Shown: piece after piece, positions 26,962 to 35,226 of the stretch
How positions within the stretch are numbered: position 1 is the first letter of the stretch
Layout of the letters: each line of letters starts with the position of its first letter
NCBI RefSeq assembly: GCF_000244955.1
Contig: NZ_CM001439.1
Location: forward strand, 3,142,385-3,206,384
Direction: 5' to 3'
DNA length: 64,000 nt
DNA from: Saccharomonospora marina XMU15
GTDB lineage: Bacteria > Actinomycetota > Actinomycetes > Mycobacteriales > Pseudonocardiaceae
Notes under the pieces: generated by a model
What the model was told of the DNA's origin: nothing
Database searches by the model: none
Seen by the model: only the letters and a program-made list of their open reading frames with translations
Translations under genes and position numbers: made by a program

Positions 26962-26975
26962 GCGACGCTCGTCGC
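26962..26975. promoter_or_regulatory. Candidate PaaX operator
   Basis: A perfect dyad GCGACG-CT-CGTCGC lies 92 bp before the binding-protein start in the divergent PaaX/transporter gap. It is the clearest symmetry there. A TTGAAA hexamer (26941-26946) lies just upstream and could be a -35 element, although no good -10 follows. Confidence 0.45.
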
Positions 26976-27066
26976 CATCTTCGACAACCGGACGCCGAGC
27001 ACCATGGCGACCCGGGCCACCGACACTCACGCCTGGCACAGGCCCAACGCAGGGAGAAGCATCGCC

Positions 27067-27990
27067 ATGCGTCACCCGTCCCCACGTCATCGCATCCTCG
27101 CGATCGTCGCCTCGGCCGCACTGCTCGCCACCGCCTGCGGCGCCTCGTCCGACCCAGCGGATTCACCGGACGGCCCTGCCGCGGGACCCGGCAGCTCCGC
27201 GCTGCACGACGAACTGCCCCAGTCCGTCAAGGACGCCGGGGTGCTGCGGTTCGCGGGTGACTCCCACCCGCCTTACCGCACGGTCGGGCCGGACGGCAAG
27301 ACCGTGACCGGCATCGACAAGGACTTCCAGGACGCGCTCGGTGAGGTGCTCGGCGTGCGCACCGAGACCGTGATCGTCAGCGGCCTGCCCGCGGCACTGC
27401 AGGGCATGCTCAGCGGCCGCTACGACGCCTTCAACGGCCCCGTCAAGGCCACCGAGGAGCGCGAGCAGCAGTTCGACACGATCACCTGGATGACGACCCG
27501 GACGTCCTACGTCGTCCCCACGGGCCCCTCCTCGGGCATCGAGTCAGCAGGCGACCTGTGTGGCAAGCGGGTGGCCGTGGTCAAGGCCAGCATCGTCGAG
27601 GAGCAGCTGACCAAGTTGTCCCGGTACTGCCAGGACAACGGGAAGCAACCCGCCGAGACCATCGGGCTCGACGACACCAACGCCACCATCCTCGCGACCC
27701 GGTCCGGCCGCGCGGACGCCGCGGGCATGACGCAGGCTGCCGCCATCGACGTCACCAAGGAACAGCAGGACGCCTTCACCTACGTCACCCAGACCGACGA
27801 GCAGGGAGCCACCAGCGACCACCTCGCGCTGTTCGTGCCCAAGGACAGTGAACTGGGCCCGGTGCTGCACAAGGCTTTCCAGGAACTGTTCGCCAACGGG
27901 CGGTACCGCGAGATCATGCGGCACTGGGGACTCACCGACGTAATGGTGGAGCAGCCGCTGCTCAACGTCGCCACCACCCAGGGCCGCTGA
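27067..27990 (+). CDS. Amino-acid-type ABC transporter substrate-binding lipoprotein
   Basis: A 307-residue SBP_bac_3 family protein. The N-terminus has a signal ending in a lipobox (LLATACG). The mature domain begins ELPQSVKDAGVLRFAGDSHPPY, the usual opening of polar amino acid-binding proteins. AGGGAG lies ahead of the ATG at 27067. It is the first gene of the PaaX-adjacent operon. Because a CoA-transferase and dehydratase-family genes follow, the imported compound may be a carboxylic or amino acid that becomes a CoA thioester. Confidence 0.88.
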   Translation: MRHPSPRHRILAIVASAALLATACGASSDPADSPDGPAAGPGSSALHDELPQSVKDAGVLRFAGDSHPPYRTVGPDGKTVTGIDKDFQDALGEVLGVRTETVIVSGLPAALQGMLSGRYDAFNGPVKATEEREQQFDTITWMTTRTSYVVPTGPSSGIESAGDLCGKRVAVVKASIVEEQLTKLSRYCQDNGKQPAETIGLDDTNATILATRSGRADAAGMTQAAAIDVTKEQQDAFTYVTQTDEQGATSDHLALFVPKDSELGPVLHKAFQELFANGRYREIMRHWGLTDVMVEQPLLNVATTQGR

Positions 27991-28012
27991 GGGGCCGGAG
28001 TTGAGCAGGCTC

Positions 28013-28918
28013 ATGACGACGGTCACCCCGTCCGAGGGGATCGACGACGTCGCAACCGCCCGGCGCCGCGTACGTCCGTGGCGCTGGGTGGCTGGTGTCA
28101 CGCTGGCGGTCCTCACCGCACAGTTGCTGTGGTTCCTCGTCGGCAACCCGCGCTTCGAGTGGGACGTCGTGGCGCGGTACCTGTTCGATCCCGCGGTCCT
28201 TTCCGGACTGGCCACCACCGTGCTGCTCGCCGTGGCGGCCATGGCGATCGGCTCGCTGGTCGGCGCCCTGCTGGCACTGGCCCAGCTCAGCGACTTCGCA
28301 CCGCTTCGCTGGGCCGCCACCGCCTACGTCGGGGTCTTTCGCGGCATCCCGCCGCTGGTACAGCTCATCTTCTGGTTCAACCTCGCCTACCTGCTGCCCA
28401 GGCTGTCCATCGGCATCCCGTTCGGACCGCAGTTCGCCTCCTGGGACGCCAACCAGGTCATCACGCCGCTCACCACGGCCGTCATCGGGCTGTCACTGGT
28501 GGAGTCGGCGTATCTCGCCGAGATCATCAGGGGCGGCCTGCTCGGCGTCGACCCCGGCCAGCGGGACGCCGCGCGGGCGATGGGTTTCACACCGGCCCAG
28601 ACGTTCCTGCGGGTGGTGCTGCCGCAGGCGATGCGCGTCATCATCCCGCCGAGCGGCAGCCAGTTCATCAGCGTGTTGAAGGGGACCGCACTGGTGTCGG
28701 TGATCGCGATGGAGGATCTGCTGCACTCGGTGCAGGTGATCTACAACCGCACCTACCAGATCGTCCCGCTGCTGATCGTCGCGTGCCTGTGGTACCTGAC
28801 CGTGGTAACCCTGCTGACCATCGGCCAGCGTCGGCTCGAACGGCACTTCTCCCGAGGCCACACCAGCGGCGCCGTCACACGTCGCCGCCCGACCACATCG
28901 GACGGAGTTTCCGGATGA
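28013..28918 (+). CDS. Amino-acid-type ABC transporter permease
   Basis: A 301-residue HisM/GlnP-type permease with about six membrane segments. The N-terminal permease-family motif is LSGLATTVLLAVAAMAIGSL and the EAA loop is DAARAMGFTPAQTFLRVVLP. Only one permease is encoded, so it should form a homodimer. ATG at 28013 is chosen with GAGCAGG ahead; a TTG at 28001 is an alternative. The stop overlaps the ATPase start (ATGA). Confidence 0.88.
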   Translation: MTTVTPSEGIDDVATARRRVRPWRWVAGVTLAVLTAQLLWFLVGNPRFEWDVVARYLFDPAVLSGLATTVLLAVAAMAIGSLVGALLALAQLSDFAPLRWAATAYVGVFRGIPPLVQLIFWFNLAYLLPRLSIGIPFGPQFASWDANQVITPLTTAVIGLSLVESAYLAEIIRGGLLGVDPGQRDAARAMGFTPAQTFLRVVLPQAMRVIIPPSGSQFISVLKGTALVSVIAMEDLLHSVQVIYNRTYQIVPLLIVACLWYLTVVTLLTIGQRRLERHFSRGHTSGAVTRRRPTTSDGVSG

Positions 28919-29739
28919 GCGGAGTAAGCGCTTCGCCCGCCTGCGAACCCACGCTGCGAGTGCGGGGTGTTCACAAGACCTTCGGCGACCTGCGCGCGCT
29001 CGACGACGTCGATCTCGAGGTACGCGAAGGCGAGGTCGTCGTCGTCATCGGCCCGTCCGGGTCCGGCAAATCCACCCTGATCCGCTGCGTGCACCAACTC
29101 GAGACGATCGACGCCGGCGCCATCTACCTGGACGGCGAACTACTCGGCCACGAACGGCACGGCGCAACGCTGCGACCGCTGCCGCAACGTCGGGTAGCGG
29201 CACAGCGCCGCCGGATGAGCATGGTGTTCCAGCAGTTCAATCTGTTTCCGCATTTCACCGTGCTGCGCAACATCACGGAGGCACCGGTTCGGGTTCACGG
29301 CCGCTCCGTCGCCGAGGCCGAACGCGACGCCCGCGCGTTGCTCGAACGCGTCGGACTCGGCGACCGCGCCGACAACTACCCCCGGCAGCTGTCCGGCGGC
29401 CAGCAGCAGCGGGTCGCGATCTGCCGTGCCGTCGCCACCAGGCCGAGGATCGTGCTGTTCGACGAACCCACCAGTGCCCTCGATCCGGAACTGGTGGAGG
29501 AAGTGCTCGGCGTGATGCGCGGGCTGGCGGCAGACGGCATGACGATGATCGTGGTGACCCACGAGATGGCTTTCGCCCGCGAGGTGGCCGACCGCTGCGT
29601 GTTCATGGAGTCGGGGCGGGTCGTGGAATCCGGACCACCGCGAGAGCTGTTCGCCAATCCGGGTACCGCGAGGCTGCGCTCGTTCCTCGCCAGGCACAAC
29701 GCCGGCGCCAAGGTGTCCGATGTGGAGAGTATTTCATGA
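28915..29739 (+). CDS. Amino-acid-type ABC transporter ATP-binding protein
   Basis: A 274-residue GlnQ-type ATPase. Motifs are Walker A GPSGSGKST, Q-loop MVFQQFNLFPHFTVL, signature LSGGQQQRVAI, Walker B IVLFDEPTSALDPEL and H-loop VVTHEMAFAREV. An insertion of about ten residues between strands (GHERHGATLRPLPQRR) is slightly longer than usual. Its ATG overlaps the permease stop and its own stop overlaps the CapA-like gene start, both by 4 bp. Confidence 0.9.
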   Translation: MSGVSASPACEPTLRVRGVHKTFGDLRALDDVDLEVREGEVVVVIGPSGSGKSTLIRCVHQLETIDAGAIYLDGELLGHERHGATLRPLPQRRVAAQRRRMSMVFQQFNLFPHFTVLRNITEAPVRVHGRSVAEAERDARALLERVGLGDRADNYPRQLSGGQQQRVAICRAVATRPRIVLFDEPTSALDPELVEEVLGVMRGLAADGMTMIVVTHEMAFAREVADRCVFMESGRVVESGPPRELFANPGTARLRSFLARHNAGAKVSDVESIS

Positions 29740-30878
29740 TCACTGTCGCTTCGGTGGGCGATCTCATCCTCGACGAGCCCGATCCCTACTCGTTCCTCGC
29801 ACCTGCCGCCGAACTGCTGCGCGCTGCCGACGTGACGGTCGGCCACGTCGAGGTGCCGCACTCCACCACGACCGCACAGCACAGCACCGACGTCCCGGCA
29901 CCGCCCGCGGACCCCGCGGCACTGTCCGCCCTCGCGGAAGCCGGTTTCGACGTCGTCACCCTCGCGGGCAACCACAGCTACGACGCGGGCGAGCCGGGCA
30001 TCATCGACACCGTCGCGCACGCCCGTGCCGCCGGGCTGGCCACCACGGGAACCGGCGGCGACCTCGCACAGGCACGCACCCCCGCACTCGTCGAACGCGG
30101 TGGGCTGCGGGTGGGGGTGCTTTCCTACAACTGTGTCGGCCCGAGGGAGTCGTGGGCGACCAGCCGCAAGGCGGGCTGCGCCTACGTTCACGTGCTGACC
30201 CACTACGAGCTGGACCACGCCAGCCCGGGAGGGCCGCCGAAGGTCTACACCTTCGCCGATCCCGACAGCCTCGCCGCGATGGCCGAGGACGTGCGCAGGC
30301 TTCGTCGAAAGGCCGACGTCGTGCTCGTGTCGCTGCACAAGGGTGTCGGGCACACCCCGGCGACGCTCGCGATGTACGAGAGCCCGGTGGCCCGCGCCGC
30401 GGTCGACGCCGGGGCCGACGCGGTGTTCGGTCACCACGCACACATCATGCGCGGCGTCGAGACCTATCGCGGTAGGCCGATCTTCCACGGACTCGGCAAC
30501 TTCGTCACCGTCACCCGTGCCCTCACCCCCGGCAACGGCGAGTCCTCGGCGGAACTGCGGGACTGGGCCAAGCGGCGCAAGGAGCTGTACGGCTTCGCGC
30601 CGGACCCGGACATGCCCTGGTACCCGTTCCACCCGCAAAGCCGCAACACCGCGATCGCATGGTGCCGCTTCGACGCATCCGGTCTCGTCGAGGCGGGGTT
30701 CACGCCGTGCTGGATCGACGAGTCGGGACGGCCCGTGCCGTGCGGTGACGGCGTCACCGGCGAACGCGTCGCGGGTTACGTGGAGCGGATCACCCGCGCG
30801 GCGGGGCTGAACGGACGGTTCGTGCTCCGAGGCGCCGACGCGGTGATCGACCTGCACAGCGAAGAAAGGACAGCATGA
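29736..30878 (+). CDS. CapA family (PGA_cap) metallophosphoesterase-like protein
   Basis: A 380-residue protein of the CapA family, a calcineurin-like phosphoesterase fold. It has SVGDLIL at the start (metal Asp), LAGNHSYDAGEPG, VSLHKGVGHTP and the metal His pair in VFGHHAHIMRG. CapA proteins are known from poly-gamma-glutamate synthesis, but there is no capBC here and no signal peptide or membrane anchor, so a cytosolic hydrolase role in this catabolic operon seems more likely. It is coupled by ATGA overlaps to both neighbours. The substrate is unknown. Confidence 0.82.
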   Translation: MITVASVGDLILDEPDPYSFLAPAAELLRAADVTVGHVEVPHSTTTAQHSTDVPAPPADPAALSALAEAGFDVVTLAGNHSYDAGEPGIIDTVAHARAAGLATTGTGGDLAQARTPALVERGGLRVGVLSYNCVGPRESWATSRKAGCAYVHVLTHYELDHASPGGPPKVYTFADPDSLAAMAEDVRRLRRKADVVLVSLHKGVGHTPATLAMYESPVARAAVDAGADAVFGHHAHIMRGVETYRGRPIFHGLGNFVTVTRALTPGNGESSAELRDWAKRRKELYGFAPDPDMPWYPFHPQSRNTAIAWCRFDASGLVEAGFTPCWIDESGRPVPCGDGVTGERVAGYVERITRAAGLNGRFVLRGADAVIDLHSEERTA

Positions 30879-32113
30879 CCGACCAGCCCCTCGCGGGCCG
30901 TACCGTCATCGACCTCACCACCGCACTCGCGGGGCCGTACGCGACCCTGCTGCTCGCCGGGCTCGGCGCGACGGTGATCAAGGTCGAGAACCCGGCCACC
31001 GGCGGAGATTCCTCCCGCGACAACGCACCCTACGTCGGCCGGTCCGGACTCTCGCTGACCAGGCAGGCGGACGACGACATGTCGGTGTCCATGCTGGTGC
31101 GCGGTCGCAACAAGCTCAGCGTCACGCTCGATCTGAAGAACCCCCGCGCGCAGGCGGTGTTCGCGGACCTGGTGCGCGACGCCGACGTCGTCGTGGAGAA
31201 CTACAGCCCCGGGGTCACCCGGCGGCTCGGCATCGACTACGAAACCGTCCGCCGCATCAACCCCGGGATCGTCTACACCTCGATCAGTGGCTTCGGCGCG
31301 CAGGGTGGCCCCGGGTCGGGCAAGGCCATGGACTCGATCATCCAGGCGCTGTCCGGGGTGATGCTGACCGCGGGCGAGCCGGACGAGGGGCCGGTGCGGT
31401 TCGGGCTGCCCGTCGCCGACATGCTCGCGCCGCTGTTCGCCGTCATCGGCACGGTGTCGGCGTTGCTGCAGGCCGAGCACACCGGCGAGGGCCAGCACGT
31501 GGACGTCTCGATGTTGGGTGCGCTGACCTCACTGGTGGCGTGCGAGCCGTTCGACGCCTTCGAGGCTGTGGGCCTGCCGCTGCGGACCGGCTCGACGGTG
31601 CCGAGGCTGGCGCCGTTCGGCATCCTGCCCGCCGCGGACGGCCACCTCGCGTTGTGCGCGCCCACCGACGCCTTCGCGCACGGCGTGCTGCGCGCGATGG
31701 GCCGCGCGGAGTTGATCGACGACGATCGCTTCCGCAGCAGGGACCAGCGCGTCGCGCACGCCGACGAGCTACACGAGCTGATCCGGCTGTGGTGCCGGGA
31801 CCGACCGGTCGCCGAGGTGCTGCACGCGTTGACGGAGCAGGGGGTCCCCGCCGCGCGGGTGCGTGAACCTCGCGACGCCGTGCGCGATCCGCTCGTCCGT
31901 GAGCGGGAGGAGGTCGTGCCGGTGACGCATCCGCGCTACGGCCAGGTCGGCGACCTGGCGGCGACCGGAGTCCCCATCCGGTTCTCCTCCGCGCGAGCGG
32001 GATTCGACCGGCCCGCACCGGCACTCGGCGAGCACAACGACGCGGTGTACCGGGGGCGGCTGGGCTACAGCGAGGAACAGCTGTGCGAGCTCGCCGCCGA
32101 AGCGGTGATCTGA
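30875..32113 (+). CDS. CaiB/BaiF (class III) CoA-transferase
   Basis: A 412-residue class III CoA-transferase. Family features are LAGPYATLLLAGLGATVIKVE, the RGRNKLSVTLDLKN block, VVENYSPGV and SGFGAQGGPGSGKAMDSIIQ, whose Asp is the expected catalytic nucleophile. It would move CoA from an acyl-CoA donor to a carboxylic acid. It is coupled to the CapA-like gene (ATGA) and followed after 31 bp by the dehydratase-family pair. The order CoA-transferase plus two PF06050 subunits is that of FldABC of aromatic 2-hydroxyacid dehydration. Confidence 0.88.
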   Translation: MTDQPLAGRTVIDLTTALAGPYATLLLAGLGATVIKVENPATGGDSSRDNAPYVGRSGLSLTRQADDDMSVSMLVRGRNKLSVTLDLKNPRAQAVFADLVRDADVVVENYSPGVTRRLGIDYETVRRINPGIVYTSISGFGAQGGPGSGKAMDSIIQALSGVMLTAGEPDEGPVRFGLPVADMLAPLFAVIGTVSALLQAEHTGEGQHVDVSMLGALTSLVACEPFDAFEAVGLPLRTGSTVPRLAPFGILPAADGHLALCAPTDAFAHGVLRAMGRAELIDDDRFRSRDQRVAHADELHELIRLWCRDRPVAEVLHALTEQGVPAARVREPRDAVRDPLVREREEVVPVTHPRYGQVGDLAATGVPIRFSSARAGFDRPAPALGEHNDAVYRGRLGYSEEQLCELAAEAVI

Positions 32114-32144
32114 GGCGTTGCCGGCCGCTACGGAGAGGAGCACG

Positions 32145-33266
32145 ATGTCCGCTGCGCTGATGGCGCTGACAGGCCATGCCGAAGACCGCACGGCCGCCGC
32201 CCGCGAGTGGCGCGCGGCGGCGAAACCGGTGGTGGGCTACGTCGGTGCCGACGTGCCGGTGGAGCTGCTGACGGCCGCTGGGGTGCTGCCGCTGCGGCTG
32301 GCGGGGTCGCCGCGTGCCGACGACGGCGCGGGCGAGCGGTACCTGGGTCGCGGGCTCGACCCGGCCGTCAGGTCGATCCTGTCGCGGCTGCTGGCGGGCG
32401 ACTACGGGCAGCTCGACGGGCTGGTCGTCTCCCGCGACTGCGAGGCGTCGCTGCGACTGTTCTACGCGGTCCGGGAGTTGCGCCGGATCGAGCCTGCCAC
32501 GGCCCTGCCACCGGTGCAGCTGGTCGACGTGCTGCACCTGCCGCACCACACCACCACGCGGTACGTGCTGGCGAAGGTGCGGCAGCTGCGGGCGACCCTG
32601 GAAGGCTGGGTCGGGCATGCCATCGCCGATGCCGATCTCACGCGGGCCGTCGTCGCCCACGACCGGCTGCGCGACCTGCTCACCGAGGTGGCGCGGCTGC
32701 GAAGGCGGCAGCCAGCACGGCTGACGGGGACCCAGGCGCTGTCGGTGGTTGCCGCCACCACCGCGCTGCCCGTCGAACGCGCCACAGAACTGCTGCAACG
32801 CCTGCTGGCCGAGGCGGGGTCGCTGCCCGAGGCCGAGGGTCACCGCGTGTTCCTGACCGGAAGCTCCCACGACTCCCCCGACGTCTACGCGGCACTGGAA
32901 GCGGCCGGACTGCTGATCGTCGGAGAGGACCACGACTGGGGCGATCTGCTCTTCCACCGCCGGGTGGGCGGCAGCACCGAGTTGGCGCTCGCGGAGCGAT
33001 ACCAGCACAACGGGCCGTCGGCGGCGCGGGCGTCCATCCGGCGGCGTGCCGCGCACACGGCCGAGGCCGCCTCGGCCTGCGGTGCCCGCGCGCTGCTGTG
33101 CTACGCCCGCCGCCACGACGACGGCCCGCCGTGGGACTTTCCCGCACAGCGGGCGGCCACCGGACTGCCCGCCGTGTCGCTGGAGCGCCAGCCCTACGGC
33201 GCACTCGACATCGACGCGAGAGCGGTCGCGGCGCGGCTGCGCGTGACCGAGGAGGTGGCTCGGTGA
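32145..33266 (+). CDS. 2-hydroxyacyl-CoA dehydratase family subunit 1 (atypical)
   Basis: A 373-residue PF06050 (HgdB/FldB/BcrB) family protein. It keeps VGYVGADVPVELLTAAGVLPLRL, LDGLVVSRDCEASLRLFYAV and the C-terminal ALLCYARRHDDGPPWDFPA. These two blocks retain cysteines (C99 and C319; C312 is extra), but the first usual Cys position, normally a Cys-x-x-x-Arg, reads LDPAVRS here. GGAGAGGAG precedes the ATG at 32145. It is coupled to subunit 2 (GTGA). Normal relatives bind a [4Fe-4S] cluster and need an ATP-driven activator, not seen here. Confidence 0.8.
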   Translation: MSAALMALTGHAEDRTAAAREWRAAAKPVVGYVGADVPVELLTAAGVLPLRLAGSPRADDGAGERYLGRGLDPAVRSILSRLLAGDYGQLDGLVVSRDCEASLRLFYAVRELRRIEPATALPPVQLVDVLHLPHHTTTRYVLAKVRQLRATLEGWVGHAIADADLTRAVVAHDRLRDLLTEVARLRRRQPARLTGTQALSVVAATTALPVERATELLQRLLAEAGSLPEAEGHRVFLTGSSHDSPDVYAALEAAGLLIVGEDHDWGDLLFHRRVGGSTELALAERYQHNGPSAARASIRRRAAHTAEAASACGARALLCYARRHDDGPPWDFPAQRAATGLPAVSLERQPYGALDIDARAVAARLRVTEEVAR

Positions 33267-34513
33267 GCGCACGACTGGACACCGCACGCGCGGCGACGAC
33301 CTACCAGCGGCAGTGGTTCGCCGAGCTGCGACGGCGGGTCGAGGCCGGCGAGCGTTTCGCGCTCGTCAACGCCGACGCGCCGCAGGAGATCCTTCGTGCG
33401 ATGGGCATCCCCTACGTCGTCAACCAGTGGTGGGCCTCGATCGTCGCCGCGAAGGGCCGCACCCAGGACTACCTCGCGCTGCTGCGGCAACGGGGTTACC
33501 CCGACTACGTCGAGCAGTACAGCTCGACCTCGCTGGCCTCGGTGTTCGATCCGGCCCCGGATTCCGCACCGTGGGGTGGGCTGCCGCAACCGTCGATCGT
33601 GCTCGCCGAGACGACGGGTGACGCCTCCCGCAAGATCTTCGACATCTGGGACGAGCAACCGGGGACGACCTTCTTCGCGCTGGAGAGCGCCGCGGAGAAC
33701 GACGTGCCGGTGCACTGGTGGGAGCTGATGCCGCGGCGGTGGGAGGAGGCCATCGGCAGCGACCGGCTCGACCTGCTCGTCGGCGAGTTGGAAGGGCTGA
33801 TCCGGTTCCTGGAACAGACCACCGGCCTGGTGTTCTCCGCCACCAGGTTCGCCCAGGTCATGGACCTTGTGAACGAGCAGCAGGAGTGGAACCGGCGAAC
33901 CCGCGACCTGATCGCCAGGGCCCGCCCGTGCCCGCTCACCGTGACCGACAGCATCCCCAGCGTGATGGTTCCGCAGTGGCACCGGGGCACCACCTGGGCA
34001 CGGGACGCGGCACGCGCGTTGCACGACGAGGTGACGCGGCGGGTGGCCGACGGGACCGCCGTGTGCCGGGACGAGCGGGCGCGGCTGATGTGGATCGGCC
34101 GTGGCCTGTGGTTCGACCTGGACTTCTACCGGCGGTTCCAGGAAAGCCACGGTGCGGTGTTCGTGTGGTCGATGTACCTGGCGATCGCCGCCGACGGCTA
34201 CCTGCGATACGGCGACGACCCGCTGCGGGCGCTGGCGGCCCGCTTCGCCGCGTTCTCCGACCAGTTGTACACGCCGCCGTGGTCGGCGCAGTGGTACGTG
34301 AAGGAGGCAAGGCTGCACGGTGTGGACGGCGTCGTGCACCTGGTTTCCGACGACGCGAGGGGCAGCTACTTCACCACCGGCGCGCTGGAGGCGGCGGGCA
34401 TTCCGGTGTTGGAGGTACATGCCGACAACGTCGACGCCCGCGGCACCGATCCCGCCGCCCTCACCGACGCGGTGGCCGACTGGCTGGAGCACCGGATACT
34501 GCCGCGCGGCTGA
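33263..34513 (+). CDS. 2-hydroxyacyl-CoA dehydratase family subunit 2 (atypical, cluster cysteines missing)
   Basis: A 416-residue PF06050 protein of the HgdA/FldC/BcrC type. The fold is recognisable: ILRAMGIPYVVNQWWASIVA, LPQPSIVLAETTGDASRKIF, VFSATRFAQVMDLVNEQQEWN and GVDGVVHLVSDDARGSY. At the three places where the family normally has cluster-binding Cys, this protein has Tyr/Ser (VEQYSS), TTGDAS and DDARGS. Only C223 and C268 remain, in other positions. It starts at a GTG overlapping the stop of subunit 1 and ends the operon, followed by repeat array B. It may be cluster-free or repurposed. Confidence 0.78.
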   Translation: MSARLDTARAATTYQRQWFAELRRRVEAGERFALVNADAPQEILRAMGIPYVVNQWWASIVAAKGRTQDYLALLRQRGYPDYVEQYSSTSLASVFDPAPDSAPWGGLPQPSIVLAETTGDASRKIFDIWDEQPGTTFFALESAAENDVPVHWWELMPRRWEEAIGSDRLDLLVGELEGLIRFLEQTTGLVFSATRFAQVMDLVNEQQEWNRRTRDLIARARPCPLTVTDSIPSVMVPQWHRGTTWARDAARALHDEVTRRVADGTAVCRDERARLMWIGRGLWFDLDFYRRFQESHGAVFVWSMYLAIAADGYLRYGDDPLRALAARFAAFSDQLYTPPWSAQWYVKEARLHGVDGVVHLVSDDARGSYFTTGALEAAGIPVLEVHADNVDARGTDPAALTDAVADWLEHRILPRG

Positions 34514-34562
34514 CCGGTGCACACAGTCCACACCGGACACTCAGCCCGCCGCCAGCAACGCA

Positions 34563-34684
34563 CCGCGAGTCCCCCGCTCCCGCCCGCGAGTCCCCCACTC
34601 CGGACCGCGAGTTCTGCACTGCCGACTCCGAGTTTCGCACTGCCGACCGCGAGTTCCGCACTGCCCACCGGGAATCGCGACGCT
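34563..34684 (+). repeat. 21-bp repeat array B (six units)
   Basis: GAGT cores at 34567, 34588, 34609, 34630 and 34651, and a degenerate one at 34672, give an exact 21-bp period. Two CGCGAGTCCCCC-type units come first, then CGCGAGTTCTGCACTGCC and its variants. The array lies 49 bp behind the dehydratase subunit gene. Behind it, two copies of AGCGACAATT (34701 and 34722) are again 21 bp apart in an unusually A/T-rich stretch that probably holds the promoter of the next gene. The rest of the 370-bp gap (34514-34883) shows nothing else. Confidence 0.88.
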
Positions 34685-34883
34685 GAAGAACAATTCAGCC
34701 AGCGACAATTTCGGTACACTCAGCGACAATTCTTCGAAAAAGATCTAGTGACTTTTGTGACCGTGGTCATTGCACCAAGGCCGGGCCGCTGAGCAGGATG
34801 TTCGGCAATCCCCTCAGCCGCGTGGCCCCGAAGGAGAAGTTGCCCGTGCCCGATCTCTTCGCACCATTCACGGGCGGTCGGCC

Positions 34884-35213
34884 GTGCCGCTGAACGAACA
34901 GGAACGGCATGCGCTGTTCGAACTCGAACGGAACCTGCGAACCGAAGACCCGCGACTGGCTCACGTACTCGCGAACGTCGACCGCACCGAGCACACCACG
35001 TCGATCTGGCTCACGTTGTTGATCCTGGCCGCGGTCGGAGCCGGGCTGGCGCTGCTGGTTTTCGGCTGGGTGCTTCCCGGCCTGCTCGTCATCGGTGCGG
35101 GCACCGCTGGACCCGTCCTGTGGGCTTCCAGACGCTACTACCACCCCGATTGCCACCACGTCGTGTCCGCGGCGCAGAACCACTGCCCGCGTTGCACGCC
35201 CTCCCCCGCCTGA
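34884..35213 (+). CDS. DUF3040 family small membrane protein
   Basis: A 109-residue actinobacterial protein with the DUF3040 opening PLNEQERHALFELERNLRTED, followed by two membrane segments (about residues 42-80). The tail HPDCHHVV-x-NHCPRC could bind a metal as a short zinc-ribbon-like Cys/His set, which is not usual for the family. The start is GTG at 34884, with a weak ribosome site. Function unknown. Confidence 0.75.
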   Translation: MPLNEQERHALFELERNLRTEDPRLAHVLANVDRTEHTTSIWLTLLILAAVGAGLALLVFGWVLPGLLVIGAGTAGPVLWASRRYYHPDCHHVVSAAQNHCPRCTPSPA

Positions 35214-35226
35214 CTCGCCGACCACC

